Positions 12,571-23,962 of a stretch of 64,000 nt of DNA are shown here, one piece after another; within the stretch, counting starts at the first letter, position 1, and each line of letters opens with the position of its first letter. Both the position numbers and the translations under genes were made by a program. The notes beneath the pieces were generated by a model that made no database searches, was not told the DNA's origin, and saw only the letters and a program-made list of their open reading frames with translations. The stretch covers positions 36,789,454 through 36,853,453 of the forward strand of contig CM066164.1 of assembly GCA_033629205.1 (NCBI GenBank), written 5' to 3'. The DNA is from Lithocarpus polystachyus (Eukaryota; Streptophyta; Magnoliopsida; Fagales; Fagaceae).

Positions 12571-13854
12571 TAGCTTTCCCTGCCTTATGAGAGCCTCAAT
12601 TTGCTGCCTTAAATCGTAGCAGTCGGTGGTGTCGTGGCCGTGGTCTCGATGGAAGCGGCAGTACTTGTCTTTAGGTCGCTTGTTGGGGTCTGACTTCAGT
12701 TTTCCTAGGAACGTTAGCGATTCGTCGTCCTTGATCTGTATCAGGACCTGGTCGATCGGAGCCGAAAAAGGGGTGAAGCTTGTGAACTTCCTGGCAGGGG
12801 GCCTTGGGGGTTTGTTGCCTCGGATATCTCTAGTTCGGGCTACCTTCTGCCCCTTGTCTTGACGTGCGTCCTCCTGCCTTTCCCTCTTCTTGGTAGGCTT
12901 TTCCTCCCGGGCCAATAGCGTATCCTCCGCGTTCATGTACTTTGTTGCCCTGTAGAACACGTCCGACATAGTTTTCGGATCGTTTTTGTACAGAGAGAAC
13001 AAGAATTTGCCCTTCTGTAGACCGTTCGTGAACACGGCGACCTGTATTTCGTCATCGGCCCCATCGACCGAAAGTGCCTCCTTGTTGAAGCGGGCTATGT
13101 AGGACCTTAGCGTCTCATCCTCCCGCTGCCTAATGTTCATCAGGCACGCGGTGGATTTTTTGTGCTTGTGTCCCCCGATGAAATGCGAGGCAAACTAGGC
13201 GCTTAGCTCCCTAAAGGTACCAATAGAGCCTGGCGCCAGCCTACCGAACCATGTCCTCGCGGCTCTCCTTAAAGTCGCCGGGAAGGCCCGGCACATGATT
13301 TCGTCCGGTATACCTTGTAGGTGCATCAAGGTCTTGAAGCATTCCAAGTGGTCGAGCGGATCTCTGGACCCGTCGTAGTTTTCCATTTGGGGCATACGGA
13401 ACTTCGGGGGTGCAAGGAACAGAACGACGGGCATGGTAAAAGGGGAGTCTGTTCGATGGACGAGGTCGTCGAGGTCACTGGATACTCGCCCTTTGAGGGC
13501 GTTCATCATGAAATCCATGCGCTCCCTCATCAACCGCATCTCCTCGGCAACGTTGGGCAGGACGTGGTCCGAGGTTGACGGGTGGTTTGTCCCCTGCCCT
13601 TCGGGTTGGCTCAAGGCATTGCTTCCCTCCGGGCCTCCATGGTTCCTTTCCTCGGTAGTGTTCTCTTCCTGATTCTCTCCGTGATTGCCGATCGTCGTGT
13701 TCCTTCTTTGTAGCTGTTCTTGCAGGTCTTGGTTATGCTTTGTGAGTCGTTCCACTGTGGCCGCTAGAGTCTGGACCTGTCTCTCTAGGGCCGTCGTGCG
13801 TTGTTCATTGCCGTGGTCGTTCATGGTGATTGTCCTTGAACGCGTGAGTACCAT
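12367..13854 (-). pseudogene. Element 1 gag (one TAG stop)
   Basis: The ATG at 13854 is followed by a Gln-rich coiled coil, then the retrotransposon gag core around residues 120-330, and a CHHC zinc-knuckle-like motif (CRFHRDHGHDTTDC) near 12660-12615. A TAG at 13197-13195 interrupts it after 219 codons, where gag core sequence continues in frame; it fits CAG to TAG. The frame ends at 12367 and overlaps the protease frame. The product would form virus-like particles in the cytoplasm if intact. Confidence 0.85.
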
Positions 13855-13898
13855 GCAACTCTTTGTCCGGAAAGCACGTAGTAAAGTTCACGTCCAGA

Positions 13899-13916
13899 TT
13901 CCCACAGACGGCGCCA
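13899..13916 (-). other. Element 1 primer binding site
   Basis: TGGCGCCGTCTGTGGGAA starts two bases inside the 5' LTR. The same 18 bases occur at the same position in element 2. The first nine match the 3' end expected of a plant tRNA-Asp; the rest do not, so the primer identity is tentative. Confidence 0.8.
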
Positions 13917-13918
13917 AC

Positions 13919-14525
13919 TGATGATGTCAAAAAAATTACCTCAGTGAGCCGCACGGTCTTCGCGCGTCCTAAGTGAACCTGCACAAGTAAAGAGAACCTT
14001 AAAGGGTAGTACCGGCGTGGTACCGGCCAACGACCCTCCGACAGTTAAGTTAGAAATGCTCACAACTCCAGAGTACCAGAGTCGGGTTAGATTACGCGTA
14101 CCTCGATTTCGAAGGGCTTGGCGGTATTTATAGTAGGCGTGGAGCTTTTGCTAAGGCGTGCTAGGGAAGATTCCTCCCTACCGAAACTACCCCTGAGTAG
14201 TGTGTCACGCAAGATTCCCTTAGGCCATCAAGCATGTTGGGCAAGACACTTCTTAGTGGCAGCCATTCCGCCCACGACCCCTGTCCAGGTGGAAGTGTGC
14301 GTGACAAGATTCTTTCTTTTGGAAGCGTGTTTGACAAGGTTCGGGCTGGTGCCCTCGCCTTTAGTCCCGTCATCTTCTTATCCCGTCGGTCTCTAGGGGC
14401 GACACCGCCGGGACGTGTCGGGAGTGACGGCAATGGCGAGTTTGGAGGGAAGGGCCGTCGGCTCGCTTCGTGCCGTCGGCGCAGCGCGGGCTGACGGCAT
14501 GACATGGACGAGTTCGTCCCCATCA
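13919..14525 (-). repeat. Element 1, 5' LTR
   Basis: This 607-bp LTR adjoins the PBS. The minus-strand TATA-like TATAAATA at 14132-14125 is the likely promoter for gag-pol. Confidence 0.95.
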
Positions 14526-14530
14526 ACAAG

Positions 14531-15020
14531 CTACATTGTCCTATGAGGAAAACAATCGAGAAGCCTCCCCCAAATGGGTGTGTTAAGCTGAATTTTGATG
14601 TTGCTATAAGAGAAAAAAAAAAAAAAAACTTCTCTAGCTATTGTGGGCAAAGATGACAAAGGAGATTTGATTTTTGCTTGGATTGAACAAGTTGGACTGG
14701 ATAGTCCTCTGGTAGGTGAAGCAAAGGTAGCACTTTGTGCCATTAGGAAAGCCATTGATAAAGGATTTTCAAAAATTATTGTGGAAGGGAATGCTTGGAA
14801 TGAGATAGATCCATTGAGAAATGCAGGAATGAAGCCTCTTTGGAGAATTGCAAAGCTGGTTGCAGATATTTTGGATCTTGTTAAGTATTTTAATGCGTTT
14901 TCTTTTTCTTTTATGTACAAAGAGGGCAATGCTCTAGTCCATCTCTTAGCTCAATGGGTTGCTTTTGTAAATTGGGTAGGGCTAGTACCCATCTCTAGTG
15001 TCCCTCTCCTGGTTATTTAG
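14531..15020 (+). pseudogene. LINE A RNase H domain (3' part)
   Basis: Directly after the Tat TSD the LINE continues. KLNFDVAI near 14587 is the start of the plant LINE RNase H domain (RVT_3 type), and the frame from 14643 to 15020 gives the rest, with an IVEGNA box in place of the usual EGDS/EGDA. The first part is out of frame across a poly-A stretch near 14614. It completes the order RT, zf-RVT, RNase H begun at 2160. Confidence 0.8.
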
Positions 15021-15092
15021 GCTGTGAAGAGAGATGGTTCTTGGCCCTCCTTTCTTTTGTACTTTGATGACTGTCAATAAAGTATTTATTTA

Positions 15093-15255
15093 GCTAATTG
15101 GTGTTTCAAGACCCCCTAATTGCCCAACTAATGGAAAAAACAAAATAAATAGGATTTGTACTTTTTGCCACAAGCTTGTTGATTATTACGAATCATTTTC
15201 TCTATTCAATTAAAGAAGAATGAATATGTTCACATCTAAAAACACACAGTTAATT
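15093..15255 (+). repeat. Duplicated block, copy 1 (right part)
   Basis: 15101-15255 matches 24211-24371 (the AACCCCCTA-like start, a GGATTTGTACT core and an AACACAC end). It resumes the homology interrupted by LINE A and closes copy 1. Confidence 0.75.
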
Positions 15256-15324
15256 AGATTAGTTAGTATAAGTGTGTTTTGTAAGTTAATTACTTTGTAA
15301 CAGATCATAGAGAGATTAGTCAAG

Positions 15325-15412
15325 TATAATTAGATTAGTTACACTCTGTTTCAGTTGAATTAATTAATGGATTTTGTTAATGGAAAATACTTTTATAAAC
15401 TTTTTATGTAAT
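15325..15412 (+). repeat. Short repeat shared with 40062-40152
   Basis: About 90 bp with the core AATGGATTTTGTTAAT matches, in the same orientation, a stretch about 1.2 kb upstream of the NSF-like gene. It lies next to the inverted NSF fragment and supports a history of rearrangement involving that locus. Confidence 0.6.
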
Positions 15413-15429
15413 AAAATATTGAAAAAAAT

Positions 15430-16870
15430 GAGAAAAATATCTAGAAGAGTAGAGAGAATTCTGGATGTGAGAATAGCTTCTTATTACTAAAACTCAGAAA
15501 ATGAAAAGTGTAACTTATAATCATCCTCACAATCTATTAGCATTTGCAAAAAGAAAAGAATAGTCAAAGGAGGAAACTGAATGTTTGTTAATTTAAATCA
15601 ATAAATCTTGATGATCTATAGTTTTTTTATAAAATTTTTTAAACATTACGAAAAGAAATAAACCATAGAAAAAATATAAAGCTGTCATGGACTTGGTTTT
15701 CTCCACAAGCTTTTGTGACTTTTCCTTCGGATAAATGAATCAATGATTCAGCTTCAACTTACATTTGTAAATTATCAAGATAAATGAATAATTTCAACAT
15801 GAGTGATTACATCAATAAAATAATACAATCATGTTTGCAATAGACATACCATATTTATATGGTTAAAATGGTATTCTTTGACAATATGTGCAGCCAGAGT
15901 ATTTTTACTGCTGTTGAAAAGGATCGATAAAAAAAAAAAAAAAAAAAAAAATAGAAACAGGCTTGTAAACTAAAAAAAAAAAAAAAACTTTGATTAATGT
16001 TTGAATGCAAAGATACTTACCACACACTCGGTCCGGCCAGAAGGCAAGTAACTCCCCGAAGGGACTTACAATGCCAAAATTTTTTTGCAATCTAATCAAA
16101 TCTATTGAAGGCCTCATAAAGTGTACCAATTTGTGATATGTCAAATATGGCATTTGACCACCAATTCTCCATTAGTTAATATAGGAGAGTCATGTAAGCA
16201 AAGGAACGCATCAGATTTTTGTGTGCATTATGATGATTGAAATTTAAAGAAGCATACAAAAAAAAAAAAAAAAAAAAAACTTGCATACTTATTCGATTTT
16301 ACGAAGAAAAAAAATAAAAAAATAAAAAATATTTTGTAAGAGAATCACAGAATGGAGGAAAAATACGACATTTTTCTGAAAATACAACTACATTTCCCAA
16401 AAAAGTAATAGTTCAAAACTTTGTGTGCTGTAATTCCTAAATTCCCTTTGTTACATCCCTCCACAATTATAGAACTCAAACATGTATATCCAATCCAAAA
16501 ATTAATTGTGGTCGATAAATAAGTAAAATTAATTACAATAGCGAGTGATTCACCTATACTTTTCTCAAACATGTATATCCAATCCAAAAATTTATTTGGT
16601 CGATAAATAAGTAAAATAAATTACAATAGTGAGCGATTCACCCATACTTTTCTAGTTTAGAAACTGTAGAGTTTTTAGATGCTTTTTTTTGAATTCTTCA
16701 ATGCCCAAAATAAAATCAGCATGCTTTACTTTAATCCTTCCCTCATAAACATGCTCAACATCTACTCCAATCCAACCTGGAGCCAAAGAAGTTGTTCTTG
16801 TGCAAATAGCAGATAATCAATGGAGTGTGAAACATCACAAGAACAAATTAAAAGCAATCGGTAATTTAAC
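15430..16870 (-). pseudogene. NSF pseudogene fragment, exons 13-17, inverted
   Basis: The minus strand repeats part of the NSF-like gene at 51600-52840, introns included. Exon 13 matches near 16830-16655 with an internal deletion, intron 13 near 16620-16170, exon 14 near 16150-16030, exon 16 near 15765-15700, and the start of exon 17 near 15540-15490. Exon 14 has in-frame stops and the Walker A cysteine-glycine region is altered. Because introns are kept, this is a DNA-level duplication and not a processed copy. Intron 13 here has a local duplication of about 88 bp (16476-16563 and 16566-16650) and A/T runs near 15929 and 16260. Confidence 0.8.
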
Positions 16871-17487
16871 AAGTATAGGGATCAAAAACATGCATGAGAA
16901 GTTAGTAGTAGTACACTGTACAGTGAAGCAATGAAATGAATGTAATAATTTAAGTAAAGGGATCAAAATGGATGTGGTAATTTAACAAGTATAGGGAGTA
17001 AGATTGTGTATGACTTTTTTACCCTCATATGGTTAAAATTACCGTTTTTCCCTTTGATTGCCGATTGTAAAATGGGGTGTCTACAAATTGGTATATGAAA
17101 GGTTTTCCAAGTTGAGTGGGTGGACAACCTTGAAATAGAGGGCTACTAATACATAATGCTCGCCTACTATTATTTGTCCAAAATATGTTGTCTAATTAAT
17201 TATGAACGAGGTAAAGAATGGCGACTATCGTCAAATTGGAAAGGCACGATCCTAGGGACATAAGGCTGAGATACACACCACATTCAATCCACTTTCCCTA
17301 AACATGGGCGAGAATTTTGAGAGATATGCATGCAACTATAGCCATGGCACCTTCCATGAAATCAAGGGAATAATGGGAAGCAAAAAGTGTATATAAGCAC
17401 CAAGCACCATCACACCAAGGTATGAGAGAAATTCCTAAATATATCTATATTAGTTACAAGATTTTGAGATTAAGAGTTAAATTAAAT
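16871..17487. other. Intergenic
   Basis: No gene seen. A short motif (GTAATTTAACAAGTATAGGG) occurs at about 16860 and 16977. Confidence 0.4.
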
Positions 17488-17672
17488 GTGTGTTTGGATA
17501 CCGCTTATTTTGTTGAAAATTGAAATTTATTGCTGAAAACAATAAAAAAAAAATTTATGAGTTATTGTTCATTGCTGAATGTATTGTACATTTGTCTTAA
17601 TGCACTGTTCATGTCCCATGAACAGTGCAAAAATGCCAGATGTGAGGAGCAAAATGCTATCCAAATGGGGCT
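17488..17672. mobile_element. Candidate MITE, about 185 bp
   Basis: The ends are imperfect inverted repeats (TGTTTGGATACC on the left; the right end reads TTTGGATAGC on the minus strand). Inside, 17602-17628 is a perfect 12-bp palindrome around three bases (arm GCACTGTTCATG). The TSD is not clear. Confidence 0.55.
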
Positions 17673-18378
17673 TTAAGTATTGGAGGAGCTTTGTTTGGCC
17701 CCACACTAGCGCCATTCGAGCTTAGTGTGTTTGTCTTTGGCAGGTGTTGCAAAACTTATTTGGATGAAATAATCACTTAGATTCTTTGCATCATTAATAT
17801 TTATTATTTTTATTTTGATAGGTGTGAGAATAATTTATATAATTTAAAAGTGGTTACAAAAGAGTTACATACATTTTAAAGAGTTCTTGCTCACTTGGGT
17901 GGTGGGTTCAACAAACTTAAACATGATGTTGTAAGCTCGGAAATTCCAAGCTCCATTCATCACATTATCCTTAAATTCGATTTTCATGCTGTCTCAAGAA
18001 CATTGCTTTATTTATTATTTATTCTCCATCCATCCCAAATTTTTGGTCATTTGTCCTTTTTGAAAGTTTAATAGGTAAATTTTGTAACTTACCATTTACT
18101 TTATTTAAACTTTATAAGTCAATATCATTCTTTTACTAGAATTTAAATTAATAAGGGTAGTTTGGAAATTGCACTCTTTTTATTTTTATATTTTAAGAAT
18201 AACAAAATCAAAAATTGTACTTATTTTTTATGCTAAAAGATAACTCATTAAAAATTAATAATACTCCCTTAAAAAGTTGGAGTATAAGAATCATTTATTA
18301 TTTATTATTTATTTTTATGTAAGAGTATTAGTACTCTACTACTAGACTGCGTCACTTATGAAAGTAGTACTCTACTAC
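17673..18378. other. AT-rich intergenic
   Basis: Nothing coding is supported. AT-rich runs dominate 17990-18320. Confidence 0.4.
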
Positions 18379-18789
18379 TTCCCTCGTTTTGTGATTTCTG
18401 ATAATGTGAAGTGTTCTATTGTGTTGTGTTGTTTTGTTATTCACGCGCACTCTCTCTCTCTCTCTCTGCCAATCTGCCATGATGCAAATGCAAAGAACTA
18501 GTGAAAAAGTAGTAGCGGATACATTTATTATCTTTCTTATTTCATCGTCCTATATATTATTTGTTTTGTAATTTTTAGACAAATTTAAATCTATGGTGTT
18601 CACTTTGAATAATTGCCTTTTATTATCTAATTAATACATTAATTAATTTTGTTATTTGTGTTTGATTACTGATTTTATATTATTAGTGAAGCATTTGATT
18701 TGGCAATATTTATTTATTTATTATAAAAGATGATTTTGGCTAGGGTCTATAATTAGTTCCCTTTTTTTTTTTTGATAAATTGCAATGCA

Positions 18790-19557
18790 TTAACAACAAA
18801 AAGACGGAATACAAGAAAAGGTATCTTCCAAACAAGCTACTGCTAGACTAGTGGGAAGATTACCTGAATTGAAGAAACAAGACACCTTACCATCTAACGC
18901 GAACTTTGCTGCTGAATGAGCAGCAAAATTTCGGCTTCTATTAATCCACTTAAAACAACAAGAAGAAAAAGACAAAGCAAGACATCTAATATCAGAGATG
19001 AAATGTGAGATGGACCATATGGGGTTATCCGAGCACTCGTGGATTGCATCAATGCATACCTTCGAATCACCTTCAAAAATGACATGGCTCCATCTTTCTC
19101 GGGTAGCTAGCTGAACTGCCCAAGCCATTGCCTCAGTCTTAGCCTGTAGTGGGGACCTCAATGGTGTTATCCTAGCCCAAATATTCAACAACAAGCCTTG
19201 GGAGTTTCTGGCGACAACTGCTAAGGCCGCATTAGAAGAGGAGATCGCCGCATCAATGTTAATCTTGATAGTTCCTGGAGGTGGAGGAGACCAGTTTGGA
19301 GTGGACGAATCAGGAGTAGTATGCTTTGTTTTGGAGAAGATGAGATAGCATTCATGGACCTTGGAATGGATAAATTGAATAGACGACTGCAAGTCCACCT
19401 CTCCTTTATGGTGAAGCACAACGTTGCGAGTACGCCAAATCTCCTCGAGGGTGAAGGCCATGATGAGGGAAACCCTCCACTGATCTTGGGTTTGACAGAG
19501 AGCTGATGGAGGTTTTAGGATTAGCTTTATGATGTCCGCAGATGTTGATAGTTGCAA
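18790..19557 (-). pseudogene. LINE B ORF2, RNase H part
   Basis: A 255-codon open stretch with INIDAAI at the start of RNase H, EAMAWAV, and an EGDS box, ending in an LINE-type C-terminus close to the poly-A tail. A TAG near 19576 separates it from the RT part, with which it shares no intact frame to an ATG. RNase H of plant LINEs would remove the RNA strand during target-primed reverse transcription. Confidence 0.85.
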
Positions 19558-19575
19558 CTCATCAGACCTTAGTCC

Positions 19576-21900
19576 CTAACACACTGAGAACCAAAGAGCT
19601 TTAGCCACAGGACATTTAACAAAAAGATGAGTTGAGGTTTTGCACTCTTGATCACATAACACGCAGCAAGTATCTTCAATATCCATACGACACATCAGAT
19701 TTTCTTTAGTGGGAAGTGCATTAACAGCAACTCTCCACAGAAACAACTTAATCCTCTCAGGTCCTTTTAACTTCCATAGCTTCCTCCATTCCACATCAGA
19801 GGAATTAGGTCGCTGCGATTGTGGATTTAACTCTTGATAGGCAGATTTAACAATGAAACAACCTTTAGAGTCTGGAATCCACAAGAGCTTGTCTGGGTGA
19901 GGCCTCGAGTGAATGGGGATGGAGAGAATGGCTTGGGCACTGCTGGGAACAAAGAGATCATGGATAAGAGATGCTTTCCAGCAATGTAAGTCATGATCAA
20001 TGACCTGCGAAACTTTGAGGGTTGTCTGGGATGCAGCTTCGTATTTTGGAGTTGAAATAAATCCTTGGATCCATGGAACCCAGGGGTCGCGCCAAACGTC
20101 CACAGATTTGCCATCTCCAATGAGGTAACATGCGCCTTTGATGACAACTGACCTTGCCCTTTCAATTGCTTTCCAAATAGGGGACGCGTTTTTTGAAGCT
20201 TCTGCTCGGAGCCAATCCTCCTTGACCTTGTATTTTGCTCTAAGAATCTTCATACACAGACTGTCTCTTTTGGATGCTATCATCCAAGCTAGTTTAGCTA
20301 ACAGTGCATTGTTGATGTTTTTGGCTTTTTTAAAACCCAGACCGCCAATGCTTCTCTGGCAACATAGGCTGTCCCAAGCTTTCCAAGCAATATATCTACC
20401 CTCACTCTGATTGGGTTTCCACCAGAACCTTCTAGTCAAAGAGTCCAGTCTATCACACACTTTATTGGGGATGCTGAAAGTAGACATAGTGTAGTTTGGT
20501 ATGGATTGTGCCACTGAATTTATGAGAGTTTTCCCCCCTGCCCATGACAAGCATTTGCTCCTCCATCCCGTAAGTTTTGCTTCTAGCTTGTCTTGGAGGA
20601 AAGAAAAATCTTTGGATGGGGCTGTAGATAAAAACATTGGTGCACCTAGGTAGACTGCATCTTTCTTGAGGCTCTTAACTTGAAGAATATTCTTGACTGA
20701 CCTTTTGGTTTGACTCTGAGTGTGCTTGGAAAAAAATACTCCGGATTTTTTCATGTTGATAGATTGTCCTGACCATCTACAGTATTTGTCCAAGGTTCTG
20801 ACCAGGCATGCAGCGTCTTTTCTGGTAGCCTTTGAGAACAAGACTATATCGTTGGCATACATAACATGAGTGATTGTTGGCCCGCTGATACTAGTTTTGA
20901 TGCCGTTGATATTTTTCAGCTTCAGTTCATGGTCAATCAGTCTTGATAAGATTTCTTGCCCCAGTATAAAGAGGTAGGGGGATAATGGGTCCCCTTGCCT
21001 CAGCCCTCTACATGGTTTTGCCTCAGCCCTCTACATGGTTTGAAGCACTTTGTTTTGCCACCATTGACTAAAACTTCAAAAGGAACCGAGGAGATACAAG
21101 TTGTTACCCAACCGGTGAATACTTCGTTGAAGCCGAGGTGCAAGAGGACGGCTTGGATGAACTTCCAATTGACCCTATCATATGCCTTTTAGAGGTCGAG
21201 TTTGACGGCCATGAGACCCGGTTTTTTTTTCCTTAATTTGAAGCTATGTAGGATTTCCTGAACAACAATCTGATTTTTCGATATCCATCTGTTAGGAATG
21301 AAAGCTGACTGTGTAGGTGATATGATTTTGTCCAAGAGAGGTCGAAGCTTTGCGACAAGCAACTTTGAGATAATTTTATATACCACGTTACACAAGCTGA
21401 TAGGCCTGAAATGATTTACAGAGGTTGGATTAGAAATCTTGGGAATGAGCACAATCAAAGAATAGTTTACCTCTTTTGGCATAGTGCCCCTCGTGAAGAA
21501 GGATGTAACTGCCTTAACGAGATCATTTCCCACCGTGGACCACAACTGTTTGTAAAACAATGCCGGGAATCCATCCGGGCCAGGGGCCTTAAGGTCCTGC
21601 ATCTCGAAAAGTACTGCTTTAATCTCCTCCGGAGAAGGGATTTTTTCCAGCACATCATTTTCATCTTCAGTAATGCAAGGCAGAACCAGATGCTCTAAAT
21701 GTTCAGGAAAGCTAATTTCTTCTTCTTTGAACAATTCCATGAAAGTGTCTCGGAATAGTTTTCTGATCTGGTTTGACTCATAAATCCAAGTTCCATCCTC
21801 CTTTTTGATGGCATCTACATTGTTTTTCCTTCTACGAATAATAGTGGACAAGTGGAAGAACCTGGAGTTCTTATCGCCTAACTTGAGCCATAGTTCTCTA
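19576..21900 (-). pseudogene. LINE B ORF2, reverse transcriptase and zf-RVT (broken)
   Basis: From about 21900 the minus strand reads a pre-RT region, KAPGPDG near 21590, FRPISLCNVVYK near 21400, then a stop near 21190. A 23-bp tandem duplication (20995-21017 and 21018-21040) shifts the frame. A 428-codon stretch from 20862 to 19576 resumes with Y-A-N-D in place of YADD, then GGLGF-type and zf-RVT motifs (C..C..H...C near 19690-19610). The Asn replaces a catalytic Asp, as in LINE A. Confidence 0.9.
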
Positions 21901-21956
21901 GATTTTTGTCGCCATAAGACTTTGCTTCTTATTAGTTCCCTGATAAGCCACAATTT

Positions 21957-21993
21957 TGTGTGTGTGTGTGTGTGTGTTTTTTTTTTTTGTTGT
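21957..21993. repeat. (GT)n/(T)n microsatellite
   Basis: About ten GT units followed by a T run lie just outside the right TSD of LINE B. Confidence 0.8.
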
Positions 21994-23425
21994 TGATGTT
22001 TTGCACTAGGAACATATCTTCTTTTAACCTGCACCCTGGACAAAAAGTATTATGAGGGTGTTGAATAATTATTGGTAAAATTCCCTAACAACTTGTGAAA
22101 TAGATTTAAATAAAACATAAATACAAAAAACTTAATTGAAAATTTTACATCTCAAAAAAGGAACAATTTTAATACAAAAAATTATATAAAATTAAAGTTC
22201 AAATAAATAGTATTTAATTAATATAAAGAATTAGGATTTTCACTAAAATTTTTCTCCTATTAGGTACCTCATAATTCAGCGAGTCGTCCGTGCCTGGAAT
22301 TTAGTGGGATTAAACTTAGGATGTTTAGGCCTAGGGCACATATACACTAATTCTCCTACCACTAGGTTGCACCATGAGAAATTTATTACTATTGTTATTA
22401 TTATAGTTGGATTAGTGTGTCTTAGTTTTCTTCCATCCCACTCGGCTTATAATCAGTTATTTTTTTCTCATGAGTTTCGTAAACTCTTCAACTTACCTTT
22501 CTTTTATCTGCCATTGATATGGCGCAATGTGATGATGTGGAAAAATGAGAATGTAAACTTGTGTCTATAACCTTGTGGAATGGGAACTCAATTGTCGCTT
22601 TGTGGTGTGAATTCATGGAGATTCTTTAGTCGAGAAAGGCTATATTATTAGATATGAATATATTGATGTAGTTGTTAATAAACATAATGACGATTTGATG
22701 AATCAGGAATAAAGTATATCGAAGAACTATATATAATGAATTTATGTTGCTTGTTTGGGGTTAGAAAATAATATGACATGCTTAGGATTTTGTTACATTT
22801 TCTGCCATGTAGTTTTGATGCAATGAACTGGATATATGTTTTTGCAATATGATGAATAGAAAATATATGGTACCATCGAATGCGACCAAATATCTAGTAC
22901 AATTATTCATTCCTAGCCCACTTCATGTCAATGTATCAAAATATTTCCTAAGCTTTGAGTCCTAACTCAATGGCACCTTCTCTCCTTGCAAATGCTGAAT
23001 AAAGGGTAAGATCTTGGGTTCAAGATCTATTAGATGCACTTGTAACCTATCGATCATGTTTTTATCTTTAAAAAAAAAAAAAACAGTTTCCTATTGTGTT
23101 CATCTTTTTCTTATTCTTTTCAGGGTATAACTTTTTCTCCCATGCATGTCATTTTCCTTCCATATGTTTCAACTTTTGAACCTATAATATCTCCCTCGTA
23201 AAGGAAGAGAACGACCACTATATTTAAAAGTGGACTGACATATAATTAGTATAATTTCTTTTGTTAAATAATGTATGGCTAGTCGATTTGAGTGGGGCAC
23301 TATTTTCTGTTGCTGCTGTTTATGTTATTCAATAATCTTATTTGTCAAACTCTCTGACATCTAATTTTTTTGATTGAGAAAACATTGGGTCAGATAGCAT
23401 AAAACATTAATTTTAAGCTAGTCGA

Positions 23426-23962
23426 TAGAATTTTGTCACATTACTCTTTTGTACTTATCACTTAAATCCCTAATTAAAACAGAATGAATTAAGGAAAAAA
23501 AAAAAAAAAAAAAGCTTACGCGTCACAGCTCCGTTTGGGAGCTGAGAAAATGGTACACTCCTCTCAGCTCAACTAAATTGAGCCTAATAAAGCAACTACC
23601 AAAATTAGTTCAGCTCAGCTCCTCATTTTCTGAAAGATACTCTATTTTCTTGGCTTTCTCTTAGAAACCAAACAAAACGTTAAAAAAAAGGAATCAAAGA
23701 GGTGAATAAGCCTATGTACCTGTGGTCTGAAATGTGAAGCAGTAAAATTCCTCACATTTTGCAAATCTCTTCGATCCAGACACAATCTGTGTGTGAGAGA
23801 GAGCCAGAGAGAGAGCGAAAAAGGAACAGTGAAGATATTCTAGGGAGAGAGAGGTCTTTGCAGTTTCAGACTGTGGGGTGTCAGCTTCTCTATTTTTTAT
23901 TTATTTTTATTTTATTAGAGATTTAAGTGATAAGTATAAAAGGGTAACGTGGCAAGATTCTA
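23426..23962. mobile_element. TIR element, about 537 bp, absent from copy 1
   Basis: The ends form inverted repeats of about 50 bp (left begins TAGAATTTTGTCACATTAC; the right end reads TAGAATCTTGCCACGTTAC on the minus strand). It interrupts copy 2 where copy 1 has no such sequence (near 1995). The interior has a poly-A run and GA-rich sequence and no clear transposase. The long TIRs suggest a Mutator-like nonautonomous element, but I could not define the TSD. Confidence 0.7.

Larger units (their letters stand above)
4530..14530 (-). mobile_element. Tat-lineage Ty3/gypsy element 1, with TSD
   Basis: This is a complete LTR retrotransposon on the minus strand. Its LTRs are 4535-5141 and 13919-14525 (607 bp each), both beginning TGATGATG and ending CATCA. 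The 5-bp target duplication acaag lies at 4530-4534 and 14526-14530. I count about 26 differences between the LTRs (about 4.3 percent), 19 of them transitions, so it is a moderately old insertion. Order in its own direction: 5' LTR, PBS, gag, protease, RT, RNase H, a second (archaeal-type) RNase H, integrase, tandem-repeat 3' UTR, opposite-strand gene, PPT, 3' LTR. The second RNase H and the antisense gene place it in the Tat lineage. It sits inside LINE A between zf-RVT and RNase H, so it is younger than that LINE. Confidence 0.95.
2150..15092 (+). mobile_element. LINE A (L1-type), 5' truncated, split by Tat element 1
   Basis: A plant L1-type LINE reads on the plus strand from about 2150 to 4534 and resumes at 14526 after a 10-kb Tat insertion. 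It lacks the endonuclease and starts just before the reverse transcriptase. Homology between the two host block copies stops at about 2148 and resumes at about 15101, which fixes the outer limits to within tens of bases. A 16-base direct repeat (2093-2108 and 2153-2168) lies at the left junction. The 3' end has an AATAAA-like motif near 15076 but no long poly-A tail, and I could not identify a clean TSD. Confidence 0.8.
18752..21940 (-). mobile_element. LINE B (L1-type), 5' truncated, with exact TSD
   Basis: The body is 18762-21930, about 3.2 kb, flanked by the perfect 10-bp duplication attagttccc (18752-18761 and 21931-21940). Copy 1 of the host block has one copy of this site near 633, which is the empty site. 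The poly-T at 18762-18773 is the poly-A tail of the minus-strand element. The endonuclease is missing. Confidence 0.95.
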
